A stretch of DNA of 64,000 nt from Streptomyces xiamenensis (GCF_000993785.3 NZ_CP009922.3:5704001-5768000), one strand, 5' to 3'. Positions 46,993-57,400 are shown, counted from the stretch's first letter. Made by a program: numbers and translations. The notes: a model not told the origin generated them from the letters alone.

Positions 46993-47939
46993 GCGGCCGT
47001 GCCCGCCCCCGTTTCCGTTCCCGGTCCTGTCCGTGCCGGCGCCCCGGCCCGCGGGCCGCTCCCACCCTGCGGTTCGGCGCCCAGGCAGCGGGCGATGCCG
47101 CCGCCCAGCAGTTCCCTGATCCGCTCGGCGTCCGCGCGTACGGCGGCGGCCACGGCGAAGCCGCGCACCGGCCGCAGTTCGCCGAGCGGGCGCCAGTGCA
47201 GGCCCAGCTCCGCCGCCTGCGCCCGCGAGCACAGCAGCAGATCCCGTGAGCACAGCACCTCCGCGGCGGCCGCGGCCGGTGAACCGGCCGACATGAGCTG
47301 GGCCGGCCGCAGCCCCACCGCGTCGCGCAGCCGGGCGAGCGGGTCCCGGATGTGCGGCACCTCGTCCTCCGGCTGGAGCCACACCCGGCGCGGCGGGTCG
47401 CGGTCGGTGCGCCCGGCGCGCAGCGTCTCCAGATGGATCCGGGCCCCGGCTGGCTCGGTCGCCCCGGCCAGGCCCAGCGGTACGGTCCACACCGCCTCGC
47501 CCTCGGGCACCGCGACCAGGGCGGCGCGCACCTCCTGGACCCTCACCCGCTCGGCGCGCTCGGCGGGCGGCAGCGGCCGGGGCTCCAGGATCAGCTCGTG
47601 GCGCCGGGCGTCGGCGATGAGCCGGGCCAGCGCACCGGCCGGGCAGCCGTCCGGGACGGCCAGCCGGAACGGGCGGCGCTTGGCGGTCTCCGCCTCGTGC
47701 TCCAGCAGTTCGGCCAGCTGGACCAGCCGGCGGGCGTGCGGCAGCAGGTCGCGGCCGAAGGGGGTGAGCGTCGCGCGGCGTGCGGAGCGTTCCAGCAGGG
47801 GTTCGCCCAGATGCTTCTCCAGCGCGGCGATCTTGCGGCTGGCCACCGACTGGGCCATCCGGGCAGCTGCCGCGCCGACCGTGAAACTGCCGCGTTCGCT
47901 CACCTTCACGAAGGCGCGGCAGGCACCGACCAGATCCAT
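46989..47939 (-). CDS. blaA: LysR-family regulator of beta-lactamase, BlaA-like
   Basis: A 316-aa LysR regulator with an N-terminal helix-turn-helix (GSFTVGAAAARMAQSVASRKIAALEKHLGEPLLER) and a ligand-binding domain. It is divergent from a class A beta-lactamase and coupled to a BlaB-like gene, as in known streptomycete bla loci. The ATG at 47939 has TAGGGT seven bases upstream, which could make it leaderless. The C-terminus is Gly/Thr-rich. Confidence 0.9.
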   Translation of the reverse strand: MDLVGACRAFVKVSERGSFTVGAAAARMAQSVASRKIAALEKHLGEPLLERSARRATLTPFGRDLLPHARRLVQLAELLEHEAETAKRRPFRLAVPDGCPAGALARLIADARRHELILEPRPLPPAERAERVRVQEVRAALVAVPEGEAVWTVPLGLAGATEPAGARIHLETLRAGRTDRDPPRRVWLQPEDEVPHIRDPLARLRDAVGLRPAQLMSAGSPAAAAAEVLCSRDLLLCSRAQAAELGLHWRPLGELRPVRGFAVAAAVRADAERIRELLGGGIARCLGAEPQGGSGPRAGAPARTGPGTETGAGTAA

Positions 47940-47951
47940 GGCCGCGACCCT

Positions 47952-47966
47952 ATGCCACTTCGGCAT
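47952..47966. promoter_or_regulatory. LysR-type T-N11-A box in the bla intergenic region
   Basis: A perfect dyad ATGCC-N5-GGCAT that includes T (47953) and A (47965) 11 bases apart, the classic LysR recognition form. It sits against the -10 region of the LysR gene, as expected for an autoregulated activator site. Confidence 0.7.
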
Positions 47967-48067
47967 GGAACCGCGCAACCGGGTCTTGGACGGCATGGGT
48001 GGCCGGGCGGGAGGGTGATCACGCGGGCGGGGACCGTCCCCGGTCCGTGCGTGAATGGGGAGCGAAG

Positions 48068-49027
48068 ATGCGGGTGCACAGGCGAGTCGGCGGCAGGTTC
48101 CTGGCGGGGGCACTGGGTGCGCTGGTGCTGGTGCCGCTGGTGGGCTGCGGCGGCGCGGACCAGGGCGGTACGGCGGACGGTGAGGGCGAGCGGGCGCCGG
48201 GCGCGTCTGCTTCGGACGCGGTCCTCTCCCAGGATCCGGAGGAGGATTTCGCCCGGCTGGAGGAGGAGTACGACGTACGGCTGGGGGTGTACGCGCTGGA
48301 CACCGGCAGCGGCGAGGAGATCGGCTACCGGGAGGACGAGCGGTTCGCGTACGCCTCCACCTTCAAGGCGCTGCTGTGCGGGGCCGTGCTGGATGAGTAC
48401 GGCTTGGCGGGCATGGACGAGGTGATCCCCTATGGAGAGCAGGACCTGGTCCCCAACTCTCCGGTGACGGAGGAGAACCTGCCCGAAGGGGGGATGAGCA
48501 TGTCGGACCTGTGCGACGCCACCGTCCGCTACAGCGACAACACCGCCGCGAACCTGCTCTGGGACACCGTCGGCGGCCCGGCCGGCCTTCAGGAGCGGCT
48601 GGCCGGACTGGGCGACGACACGACCCGGATGAACCGCTACGAGCCGGAGCTGAACGAGGCCGTGCCCGGGGATGAGCGGGACACGTCCACCCCGCGCGTC
48701 TTCGCCGCGAACCTGGGCGCCTACGTGCTGGGCGAGGTGCTGCCGGAGCCGGAGCGCGCGCAGCTGAGCGAGTGGCTGATCACCAACACCACCGGGGACG
48801 AGCTGATCCGGGCGGGCGTCGGTGAGGGCTGGACCGTGGGCGACAAGACCGGCGCGGGCGGCTACGGCGGCCGCAACGACATCGCGGTGCTGTGGCCGGA
48901 GGACGGCGGCGAGCCCCTGCTGCTCGCGGTCTACTCCACCCGGGAGGAGGAGGACGCGGAGTTCGACAACGCGCTCATCGCCGAAGCGGCCTCGGTGGCG
49001 GTCGGCGCGCTGGACAGCTCCCGGTAA
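48068..49027 (+). CDS. bla: Class A beta-lactamase, predicted lipoprotein
   Basis: A 319-aa serine beta-lactamase with every catalytic motif: STFK (Ser97, Lys100), SDN (156-158), EPELN (Glu192, the Glu166 equivalent) and KTG (260-262). It hydrolyses penicillin-type beta-lactams. The signal sequence ends in LVGC (Cys27), a lipobox, so the enzyme is probably anchored outside the membrane; the linker after it is Gly/Ala-rich. It is controlled by the divergent LysR gene. Confidence 0.96.
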   Translation: MRVHRRVGGRFLAGALGALVLVPLVGCGGADQGGTADGEGERAPGASASDAVLSQDPEEDFARLEEEYDVRLGVYALDTGSGEEIGYREDERFAYASTFKALLCGAVLDEYGLAGMDEVIPYGEQDLVPNSPVTEENLPEGGMSMSDLCDATVRYSDNTAANLLWDTVGGPAGLQERLAGLGDDTTRMNRYEPELNEAVPGDERDTSTPRVFAANLGAYVLGEVLPEPERAQLSEWLITNTTGDELIRAGVGEGWTVGDKTGAGGYGGRNDIAVLWPEDGGEPLLLAVYSTREEEDAEFDNALIAEAASVAVGALDSSR

Positions 49028-49041
49028 CGGGAAGGCAGGTC

Positions 49042-49452
49042 CTAGCTCGGCAGCCGGGGGATCTCGATCGCCGGGCAGCGGTCCATCACCATGTCGAGAC
49101 CGGCCGCCCGGGTGCGTTCCCGGGCGGCCTCGTCGACCACGCCGAGCTGGAACCACACCGCCTTGGCCCCGATGGCCACCGCCTCGTCGGCGACCGCCCC
49201 GGCGAGTGCGCTGTTGACGAAGACATCCACCACATCCACCGGGAACGGGATCTCGGCGAGCGAGGCGTATCCGCGCTCGCCGTGCACCGTCTCCGCCTTG
49301 GGGTGGACGGGCACGACCCGTTTGCCGAACCGCTGGAGCACGGCGGCCACCCCGTACGCCGCGCGGCGCTCGTTGTTGGACAGCCCCACGACCGCCCAGG
49401 TGTCGCCGGTCTCGGTGAGGATGTGTCGTACGGTGTCCGTTTCGGTGTCCAT
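49042..49452 (-). CDS. CoA-binding domain protein
   Basis: A 136-aa single-domain Rossmann protein (TWAVVGLSNNERRAAYGVAAVL; VVPVHPK; VDVVDVFV; AVWFQLG) of the small CoA-binding family related to succinyl-CoA synthetase alpha. Exact role unknown. I use ATG 49452; an upstream frame extension is poorly supported. Confidence 0.88.
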   Translation of the reverse strand: MDTETDTVRHILTETGDTWAVVGLSNNERRAAYGVAAVLQRFGKRVVPVHPKAETVHGERGYASLAEIPFPVDVVDVFVNSALAGAVADEAVAIGAKAVWFQLGVVDEAARERTRAAGLDMVMDRCPAIEIPRLPS

Positions 49453-49511
49453 GCCTGCGTCAACGACCGCCCCGGGCACGCCATTCCCGGGCCTCGGCTT
49501 AGGCTGGCCGG

Positions 49512-50141
49512 ATGCGGGACGCGTATGTGACGGTGGCCGGTGCGGGGGGCGTGCACGAGACCGAGGTCAACCGTTCGCGCTTCGTGTGCGCGCTGGCACC
49601 GGCGGGCACGGAGGAGGCGGCGGTCGCGATCCTCGCCCGGGAGCGGGCGGCGCACCCCACGGCCACCCATCATTGCTGGGCGTATGTGATCGGTGCGGAG
49701 GCGGGCGTACAGAAGTGCGGCGACGACGGCGAGCCCGGCGGCACGGCGGGGGTGCCGATGCTGCGGATGCTCACCCGGCGGGAGATCCGGTACGCGGTGG
49801 CGGTGGTCACCCGGTACTACGGCGGGGTGAAGCTGGGCGCCGGCGGGCTGATCAGGGCGTACGGGGGCGCGGTGGGGGCCGCGCTGGACGCGGTGGGCAC
49901 CGAGACCCGGCGGCGGTACCGGCTGGCGACGGTCACGGTCGATCATCAGCGGGCGGGCCGTCTGGAGCATGAGCTGCGCGCGAAGGGGCACGCGGTGCGT
50001 GAGGTGCGCTACGGGGCCGCGGTGACGATCGAGGTCGCGCTGCCGGCCGCCGGTGTGCCCGGGTTCGAGGGCTGGCTGGCGGACGCGACGGCCGGTGCGG
50101 CTCGCCTGGAGCTGGGCGGGGACACCTACGGCGTGGCCTGA
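49512..50141 (+). CDS. YigZ / IMPACT family protein
   Basis: A 209-aa protein with the IMPACT N-terminal domain (NRSRFVCALAP, HHCWAYVIG, DDGEPGGTAGVPML, VTRYYGGVKLGAGGLIRAY) and a C-terminal ferredoxin-like domain. Cellular role in bacteria is not settled. TAGGCT six bases before the ATG with no ribosome site suggests leaderless translation. Confidence 0.92.
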   Translation: MRDAYVTVAGAGGVHETEVNRSRFVCALAPAGTEEAAVAILARERAAHPTATHHCWAYVIGAEAGVQKCGDDGEPGGTAGVPMLRMLTRREIRYAVAVVTRYYGGVKLGAGGLIRAYGGAVGAALDAVGTETRRRYRLATVTVDHQRAGRLEHELRAKGHAVREVRYGAAVTIEVALPAAGVPGFEGWLADATAGAARLELGGDTYGVA

Positions 50142-50254
50142 GGGGCGCGCCGGGACGGGGCTTCGGCGGGGCCGGAGGCGCCGGGGAATAGTGGGCGCCC
50201 GGACCGCGTTCCGGCGGTATAGTTGAACAGTAAACAATCTAGGAGGCGGGCACG

Positions 50255-51343
50255 ATGCAGTTCGGCATTTTCACGGTCGGGGATGTCACCACCGACCCCA
50301 CCAACGGCACCACGCCGAGCGAGCACGACCGCATCAAGGCCATGACCGCCATCGCGCTCAAGGCCGAGGAGATCGGACTCGACGTCTTCGCCACCGGCGA
50401 GCACCACAACCCCCCGTTCGTCCCCTCCTCGCCCACCACCATGCTCGGCTGGATCGCCGCCCGCACCGAGCGGCTCATCCTGTCCACCTCCACGACCCTC
50501 ATCACCACCAACGACCCGGTGAAGATCGCCGAGGACTTCGCGATGCTCCAGCACCTGGCCGACGGGCGCGTCGACCTGATGCTGGGCCGCGGCAACACCG
50601 GCCCCGTCTACCCCTGGTTCGGCCAGGACATCCGGCAGGGCATCCCGCTGGCCATCGAGAACTACGCGCTGCTGCACCAGCTGTGGCGCGAGGACGTCGT
50701 CAACTGGGAAGGCCGCTTCCGCACCCCGCTCCAGGGCTTCACCTCCACCCCGCGCCCGCTGGACGGCGTCCCGCCCTTCGTGTGGCACGGCTCCATCCGC
50801 AGCCCCGAGATCGCCGAACAGGCCGCGTACTACGGCGACGGCTTCTTCGCCAACAACATCTTCTGGCCCAAGGAGCACTTCAAGCGCCTCATCGACCTGT
50901 ACCGGGACCGCTGGGCGCACTACGGGCACGGGCCGCGCGAGAGTGCCGTGGTCGGCCTCGGCGGGCAGTTCTTCATGCGCCGCAACTCCCAGGACGCGGT
51001 ACGCGAGTTCCGCCCCTACTTCGACAACGCCCCGGTCTACGGCCACGGCCCCTCGCTGGAGGAGTTCACCGACCAGACGCCGCTGACCGTCGGCAGCCCG
51101 CAGGAGGTCATCGAGAAGACCCTGACCTTCCGCGAGTCCTTCGGCGACTACCAGCGCCAGCTGTTCCTGGTCGACCACGCGGGGCTGCCCCTGAAGACCG
51201 TGCTGGAGCAGCTCGACCTGTTCGGCGAGGAGGTACTGCCGGTGCTGCGCGAGGAGTTCGCCGCCCGGCGGGCTGACGGCGTCCCGCAGGGCCCCACCCA
51301 CGCCGCCCGGGTCGCCCAGCACAAGGAAGGAGCCCTGCGATGA
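50255..51343 (+). CDS. LLM-class FMN-dependent monooxygenase (CE1758 type)
   Basis: A 362-aa luciferase-like TIM-barrel oxygenase (IGLDVFATGEHHNPPFVPSSP; VDLMLGRGNTGPVYPWFGQD; DGFFANNIFWPKEHF). It needs reduced FMN, supplied by the next gene, which overlaps it by ATGA; the pair matches the CE1758/CE1759 arrangement of actinobacteria. AGGAGG precedes the ATG. TATAGT and the AT-rich TTGAACAGTAAACAA just upstream mark the promoter/operator. Substrate unknown. Confidence 0.93.
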   Translation: MQFGIFTVGDVTTDPTNGTTPSEHDRIKAMTAIALKAEEIGLDVFATGEHHNPPFVPSSPTTMLGWIAARTERLILSTSTTLITTNDPVKIAEDFAMLQHLADGRVDLMLGRGNTGPVYPWFGQDIRQGIPLAIENYALLHQLWREDVVNWEGRFRTPLQGFTSTPRPLDGVPPFVWHGSIRSPEIAEQAAYYGDGFFANNIFWPKEHFKRLIDLYRDRWAHYGHGPRESAVVGLGGQFFMRRNSQDAVREFRPYFDNAPVYGHGPSLEEFTDQTPLTVGSPQEVIEKTLTFRESFGDYQRQLFLVDHAGLPLKTVLEQLDLFGEEVLPVLREEFAARRADGVPQGPTHAARVAQHKEGALR

Positions 51344-51999
51344 CGACCCCGCTGAAGCTGACGGTCATCACGGCGGGCCTCGGCAAGCCGTCCACCACCC
51401 GGCTGCTCGCCGACCGGCTGGCCGAGGCAACCGCCGCACACCTGGAGGAGAACGGCCGCGAGGTGACCACCCGGGTCATCGAACTGCGCGAACTCGCCGG
51501 TGACATCGCCCAGCACCTGGTCACCGGATTCCCCGGCCCGGCGCTGCGCGACGCGCTCGACGCCACGACGGGGGCGGACGGCATCATCGCCGTCACCCCG
51601 GTCTTCAACGCCTCCTACAGCGGACTGTTCAAGTCCTACGCCGACCTTCTGGAAGCCGACCTGCTGGCGGGTCGCCCCGTCCTGGTCGGCGCCACCGGCG
51701 GCAGCGCCCGGCACTCGCTCGTGCTGGACCACGCCATGCGCCCGCTGTTCGGCTACCTGCGGACGGTCACCGTACCGACCGGGGTGTACGCGGCGTCCGA
51801 GGACTGGGGCGGCGGCACCGACCCGCTCGTGGACCGGCTCCCCGAACGCATCCGGCGCGCCGGCCGCGAACTCGCCGCACTCATGGCGGGCGCGCCGGGA
51901 GCCGGTGCCGGCGGTCCGGCCCCCGCGTCGGCGCCGGTCGGGGAGCGGGAGGTCATCCCCTTCGCCGAACAACTGGCGGCGCTGCGCCCCCAGCGCTGA
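51340..51999 (+). CDS. NADPH-dependent FMN reductase (CE1759 type)
   Basis: A 219-aa flavodoxin-fold reductase (GLGKPSTTRLLADRLAEA; TPVFNASYSGLFKSYADLL; LVGATGGSARH) that makes FMNH2 for the upstream monooxygenase. Translationally coupled. Confidence 0.92.
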   Translation: MTTPLKLTVITAGLGKPSTTRLLADRLAEATAAHLEENGREVTTRVIELRELAGDIAQHLVTGFPGPALRDALDATTGADGIIAVTPVFNASYSGLFKSYADLLEADLLAGRPVLVGATGGSARHSLVLDHAMRPLFGYLRTVTVPTGVYAASEDWGGGTDPLVDRLPERIRRAGRELAALMAGAPGAGAGGPAPASAPVGEREVIPFAEQLAALRPQR

Positions 52000-52072
52000 G
52001 CCGGCAACCAAACCGGGCCCCGCGGCAACCAGGGTGCGAAGGACACCACCTCCCCCGCAGAACGGATGACCC

Positions 52073-53122
52073 ATGCGTTCGCGTCCCCGCACCCTGACCG
52101 CACCCCTGCTGCTGGCCGCCGCCCTGCTCACCACCGCCCTGACCCCGGCCGCCACCGCCGCGCCCGGTCACGCCGCCGCCTCCCTGACGGTGGCCGCCGA
52201 CGGCAGCGCGGCCTTCGGCGGCATCCAGGCGGCGATCGACGCCGTCCCCGCCAACAACACCAGCCCCGTCACCATCACCGTCCACCCGGGCGTCTACCGG
52301 GAAGTCGTCCTGGTGCCCAGCGACAAGCCGCACATCCGGCTCGTCGGCAGCAGCGGCCGGGCCGCCGACGTGACGATCGTCTACAACAACTCCAGCGGCA
52401 CCCCCAAGCCGGGCGGCGGCACGTACGGCACCAGCGGCAGCGCCACTTTCGCCGTCGACGCCGACGACTTCCAGGCCCGCAACATCACCTTCGCCAACGA
52501 CTTCGACGAACTTGCCCACGCCGACCAGCCCAACCACCAGGCGGTGGCGCTGCGCACCCGCGGCGACCGCATCGTGCTCTCCAACATCGCCGCCCACGGC
52601 GACCAGGACACCCTGCTGCTGGACAGCGCGAACAAGGACCGGCAGGGCCGGGTCCACATCTCCCACTCCACCATCAGCGGCAACGTCGACTTCATCTTCG
52701 GCCGCGCCACGGCCGTCATCACCCGCTCGGTCATCCAGGTCACCCGCCGCCCCGACGGCACCTCGGCCGGCTACGTCACTGCCCCCTCCACCGCGCCGCG
52801 GTTCCCCGGTTTCCTCATCACCGACTCCACCATCACCGGCGAGGTGAGCGCCGGTACCTACTACCTGGGCCGCCCCTGGTACTCCGGCGGCGACGCCACC
52901 CTGCACCCCCAGGTGACCGTCCGCGACACCCAGCTGTCGGACGCGATCCGCGCCACTCCCTGGACCGACATGAGCGGCTTCCCGTGGCAGGGCGCCCGGT
53001 TCGCCGAGTACCGCAACAGCGGCCCCGGCGCGGGCACACCGAGCGGCACCCGCCCCCACCTGACCGACCAGCAGGCCGGCTCCCACACCCCGGCCACCTG
53101 GCTCGGCGGCTGGACGCCGTAG
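52073..53122 (+). CDS. Secreted pectinesterase (CE8)
   Basis: A 349-aa extracellular enzyme that demethylates pectin. A Sec signal (MRSRPRTLTAPLLLAAALL, cleavage probable after ATA or AAP near residue 30) precedes a right-handed beta-helix carrying the family motifs GDQDTLLLD (first catalytic Asp), GNVDFIFGRA (second Asp) and YLGRPW. It suggests a plant-debris lifestyle. A long hairpin terminates it. Confidence 0.94.
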   Translation: MRSRPRTLTAPLLLAAALLTTALTPAATAAPGHAAASLTVAADGSAAFGGIQAAIDAVPANNTSPVTITVHPGVYREVVLVPSDKPHIRLVGSSGRAADVTIVYNNSSGTPKPGGGTYGTSGSATFAVDADDFQARNITFANDFDELAHADQPNHQAVALRTRGDRIVLSNIAAHGDQDTLLLDSANKDRQGRVHISHSTISGNVDFIFGRATAVITRSVIQVTRRPDGTSAGYVTAPSTAPRFPGFLITDSTITGEVSAGTYYLGRPWYSGGDATLHPQVTVRDTQLSDAIRATPWTDMSGFPWQGARFAEYRNSGPGAGTPSGTRPHLTDQQAGSHTPATWLGGWTP

Positions 53123-53136
53123 GCCCCCGCACCCTC

Positions 53137-53172
53137 GCGGTCCTTCCCCCGACACCACGGGGGAAGGACCGC
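53137..53172 (+). terminator. Terminator after the pectinesterase
   Basis: A perfect 14-bp stem, arms 53137-53150 and 53159-53172 (GCGGTCCTTCCCCC and complement), eight-base loop, 14 bases past the stop. Confidence 0.8.
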
Positions 53173-53304
53173 ACCGTCCGCCACACCCGCCGGACGCACC
53201 GGCACAGACACCGCTTAGCGTAGGGACCTTGGCCGACTCGTCCCTTCCGTACCGGTCCGGGGTGCGGCGGCGAACGGGTGTACGGAGAGATCGGAGCGGG
53301 CTGG

Positions 53305-54459
53305 GTGAGGTTTCTGCACACCTCCGACTGGCATCTGGGGCGGGGGCTGCACCGGGTGCCGTTGATCGAGGCGCAGCGGGTGTTTCTCGACCATCTGGTG
53401 GAGACCGCCCGGCAGCACGAGGTGGACGCGGTGCTCGTCGCGGGGGACATCTACGACCGGGCCGTGCCGCCGCTGGTCGCCGTGGAGCTGTTCGACCGCG
53501 TGCTGCGGCAGTTGGCCGGGGCGGGGATTCCCGCCGTCATGATCTCCGGCAACCACGACTCGGCCAGGAGACTGGGCGTCGGCGCCGGGCTGATGGATGG
53601 CGCCGGGGTGCATCTGCGGACCGACCCCGAGGAGTGCGCCACCCCCGTCCTGCTGCGGGACACCCACGGCGAGGTCGCCGTGTACGGGCTGCCGTATCTG
53701 GAACCGCAGCTGGTGCGCGAGCAGTTCGCGGTGGAGACCGCCCGGCACAGCGCCGTGCTCGGGGCCGCCATGCGGCGGGTGCGCGAGGATCTCGCCCGCC
53801 GGCCGGCCGGGACGCGTGCCGTCGTGCTCGCCCACGCCTTCGTCACCGGCGGCGCGACCTCCGACAGCGAACGCGACATCACCGCGGGCGGTGCCGCTTC
53901 CGTGCCCGCCTCACTCTTCGACGGCGTGCACTACGCGGCACTCGGCCATCTGCACGGCTGCCAGACGCTCACCGAGCGGGTGCGGTACTCGGGCTCCCCG
54001 CTCGCGTACTCCTTCTCCGAGGCCGGCCACCGCAAGTCCATGTGGCTCATCGACCTCGACGCCGCCGGCGAGGTGCGCGGCGAGCGCGTGGACTGCCCCG
54101 TGCCCCGTCCGCTGGCCAGGATCACCGGGCGGCTGGAGGACCTGCTGGCGGACCCCTCGCTGGAGCGGCACCGCGAGCACTGGGTCGAGGCCACCCTGAC
54201 CGACCCCGCCCGGCCCCCCGAGCCCATGGCCCGGCTCTCCGCCCGCTTCCCGCATCTCCTCGCCCTCGCCTTCGCCCCCGAACAGGCCGCCCGCGAGGGC
54301 CGCCGCAGTTACGCCGAGCGGCTGCGCGGCCGCGACGACCAGCGGATCGCCGAGGACTTCATCGCCCACGTACGGCCCGGGCAGGCACCCGACGCACAGG
54401 AACGCGCCGAGCTGCGGCGCGCCCTGGAGGCGGCCCGGGTGGGGGAGAGGAACGCATGA
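53305..54459 (+). CDS. sbcD: Exonuclease SbcCD subunit D
   Basis: A 384-aa Mre11-type metallophosphoesterase: SDWHLGR, AGDIYDR, SGNHDS, AHAFV and GHLHG motifs bind two metals. It is the nuclease of SbcCD, which opens hairpins and blocked DNA ends. The GTG at 53305 follows CGGAGCGGG; the gene overlaps sbcC by ATGA. Confidence 0.96.
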   Translation: MRFLHTSDWHLGRGLHRVPLIEAQRVFLDHLVETARQHEVDAVLVAGDIYDRAVPPLVAVELFDRVLRQLAGAGIPAVMISGNHDSARRLGVGAGLMDGAGVHLRTDPEECATPVLLRDTHGEVAVYGLPYLEPQLVREQFAVETARHSAVLGAAMRRVREDLARRPAGTRAVVLAHAFVTGGATSDSERDITAGGAASVPASLFDGVHYAALGHLHGCQTLTERVRYSGSPLAYSFSEAGHRKSMWLIDLDAAGEVRGERVDCPVPRPLARITGRLEDLLADPSLERHREHWVEATLTDPARPPEPMARLSARFPHLLALAFAPEQAAREGRRSYAERLRGRDDQRIAEDFIAHVRPGQAPDAQERAELRRALEAARVGERNA

Positions 54460-57400
54460 GGCTGCACCGGCTCACCCTGACCGCCTTCGGGCCGTTCGGC
54501 GGCACCCAGCACATCGACTTCGACGCCCTGTCCTCCGGCGGGCTCTTCCTGCTGCACGGACCGACCGGGGCCGGGAAGACCGCCATCCTGGACGGGGTGT
54601 GCTTCGCGCTCTACGGATCGGTGCCCGGCGCGCGGCAGCAGGCCCCGGGCGGGCTGCGCAGCGACCACGCCGAGCCGGACACGGCGACCGAGGTCGTCCT
54701 CGAACTCACCCTCGGCGGCCGGCGCCTGGAGGTGACCCGGCGACCGGAACGCGAGCGGCCCAAGAAGCGCGGCACCGGAACCACGACAGAACGTGCGTAC
54801 AGTGCGCTGCGCGAGCGGACCACGGACGGCGCGGGCGGCGGCTGGCGGGCGCTCAGCCGCTCGCACCAGGAGATCGGCGAGGAACTCGGTCAGCTGCTCG
54901 GCATGAACCGCGAGCAGTTCTGCCAGGTGGTGCTGCTGCCCCAGGGAGACTTCGCCCGCTTCCTGCGGGCCGGCGCGGAGGACCGGGCCAAGCTGCTCGG
55001 GCGGCTGTTCGACACGCGGCGGTTCGCCGCCGTGGAGCAGCGATTGGCGGAACGGCGGCAGGAGGCGGCGGCCGGGGTACGGGACGGGGACGACCGGCTG
55101 CGTTCCCTGACCGACCGGCTGCGGCAGGCCGCCGGGGCCGGGGACCCGGCGGAACCGGAGGAAGACGTCCTGCCCTGGGCGGCCCAGCTGCGCAGCCTCG
55201 CCCGCGAACAGCGCGACATCGCCGCCCAGGCCCTGCACGCCGCCGAGGCCGGGCACACGCGGGCCCAGCGCGCGTTCGCGCGGACGACGGAGCGGGTGCG
55301 CCGCGCGGAACGGCTCGCCGAGGCCCGCCGCCGCGCCGAGCGCTGGGACGGCCGGCGGGCGGAACGCGAGCACACCGGGGCCGAACTCGCCGCCGCCCGG
55401 GCCGCCGCGGCGGTCGCCCCGGCCCTGCGGCTGCGCGAGAACGCCGAGGCGGAGCACCGGGCCGCCGCCGAGGCGGCCGGAGCCGCGCGCGCCGGGCTGC
55501 CCGAACCGCTCAGGGAGGCGACCGCGGACCGGCTGGCCGCGCAGGAGCGGACCGTACGCGGCCACCTCGGCGCGCTGACCGCCGCCCGCCAGGCCGAGGA
55601 GCGGGCCGGCCGTCTCGCCGCCGAACTGGAGACGCTGGCAGGGGAGGAGCACGAGGACGCCGAGCTGCTGGCAGAGACAGCCGGATGGCTGGAGCGGTTC
55701 GGCGGGGAACGCGAGGAACTGGCGCGGCAGCTGGCGGCGGCGGAAGCCGCCCGCACCAGGGCCGGGCACCGGACCGGGACGCTGGCCGACACCGAGCGCC
55801 GACTGGACGCCGCCGGCCGCCGCGCCGCACTCGCCGACCGGATCGGGGCGGCCGAGAAGGCCGAACTGCTGGCCAGGGAGACTGCGGCGGGCGCGTACGA
55901 GCAGTGGCTGGAGCTCAAGGAACGCCGACTGCGCGGCATGGCCGCCGAACTCGCGGCGGGACTGCGGCCGGGCGAACCCTGCGCGGTGTGCGGTGCCACC
56001 GAGCACCCAGACCCCGCGGCGGGCGGCCCCGACCCGGTGTCGCCGCAGGGCGAACGGGCCGCCGAGGAGGCCCACCGTGCCGCATCCGCCCACCGCGAAC
56101 GGACCTCCGCCGCCCTGGCCGCACTGCGCGAGGCGCACGCCGCCGCCGACGCGGCGGCCGGAGAGGGGACGGTTCCCGGCCTGACCCGGGAACTCGCCGC
56201 GCTGGAAGACGGTCAGCGCGCCGATCTGGCGGTGGCGGACACCGAGGAGGAGGTACGGGATCGGCTGGCGGCGGCCGAGCGGCGTCACGCCGAACGGCAG
56301 GCCCTGCACCGGGACGTCGAGCGCCGGATCGCGGCCCGTACGTCCCGGGAACGCGCGCTGCGCACGGAGCGGGAGGGCCTGCTGGCGGAGATCCACGCGG
56401 CGCGCGGCGAGGCCCCCACGGTGGCCGACCGCGCCGCCGAACTGAGCGCCCTGGCACAGGCCCTGGCCGGTGCGGTGGAGACGGTCCGCAGAGCGGGGGA
56501 GAGCGCGCAGCGGTGGGAGGCGGCACGGACCCAGGCGCGGGACGCCGCCCACCGGGCCGGATTCCCCGGGCCGCAGGAGGCGGCCGAGGCGGTACGTTCC
56601 GCCGAGCACCAGCGCTCCCTGGAACGCCGCCTGAACGACTGGCGCACGGAGGAGGCCGCCATCGCGGCCCTGCTGGCGGACGTTGCCGGGCCCCCCGGAA
56701 GCGATGCCGGCGTCGCGCCACAGGCGACGGACGTGCCCCGGCAGGCGGGCGCTCGCGGGCCCGGACCGGGCGAAGAACCGTCGTGGCAGCCTGCGGCAGC
56801 CGTTCCGGGCGAGAGCGCGCCCTCGGGCACGACGGCGGGGGTCGCCGACGGTACCGCGCCGCAGCGTCCGGGGAGTTCCCGGCAGGGGGGCGCTCGCCTG
56901 TCCGGAGCGAGCGGGGAGTCTGTGGGGACGGCAGAGTCAGCGGGTGCCGGTGAGGCCCCGGCGCCGGCGGCCGGAGGCGCCGACGGTACCGCGCCGCAGC
57001 GCCCCGGTGATCCCCGGCAGCCCCGTGCCGCCGCCTCCGAGGCGGAGGACGGCGCGGGCAGCACGGTGGAGCGGACGGTTGCTTCCGTGCCGGGACAGGG
57101 CGGCCGGCCGCAGCGGGCGGCCGAGCAGGACGGGGACGAGGCGGGGCGCCCGGCGACACCCCGGGACCGGCCCGCCGACGCCCTGCCGGGCCAGGCCCGT
57201 GACGTGGCGTCGGCACCGGCTCGCACGCTGACCGAGGCCGTCGCCGAAGCCGCGCGCCACCTGCCCGGCGCGGGCGACGGGCCCGCCGACCAGGTCGCCG
57301 TCGTCCGGCGGGCGCTCGACGCCGCCATCGTGCGGCTGCGGGAGGCCGCCGCCGCCGACAGCGCCGCGCGGACGCGCTGCCGGGAGCTGGACGCCCTCTC

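Noticed and set aside
53229..54455. Long frame running into sbcC from 53229
   Set aside because: This part overlaps sbcD in another frame and is Arg/Gly-rich; SbcC begins at the ATG overlapping the sbcD stop.
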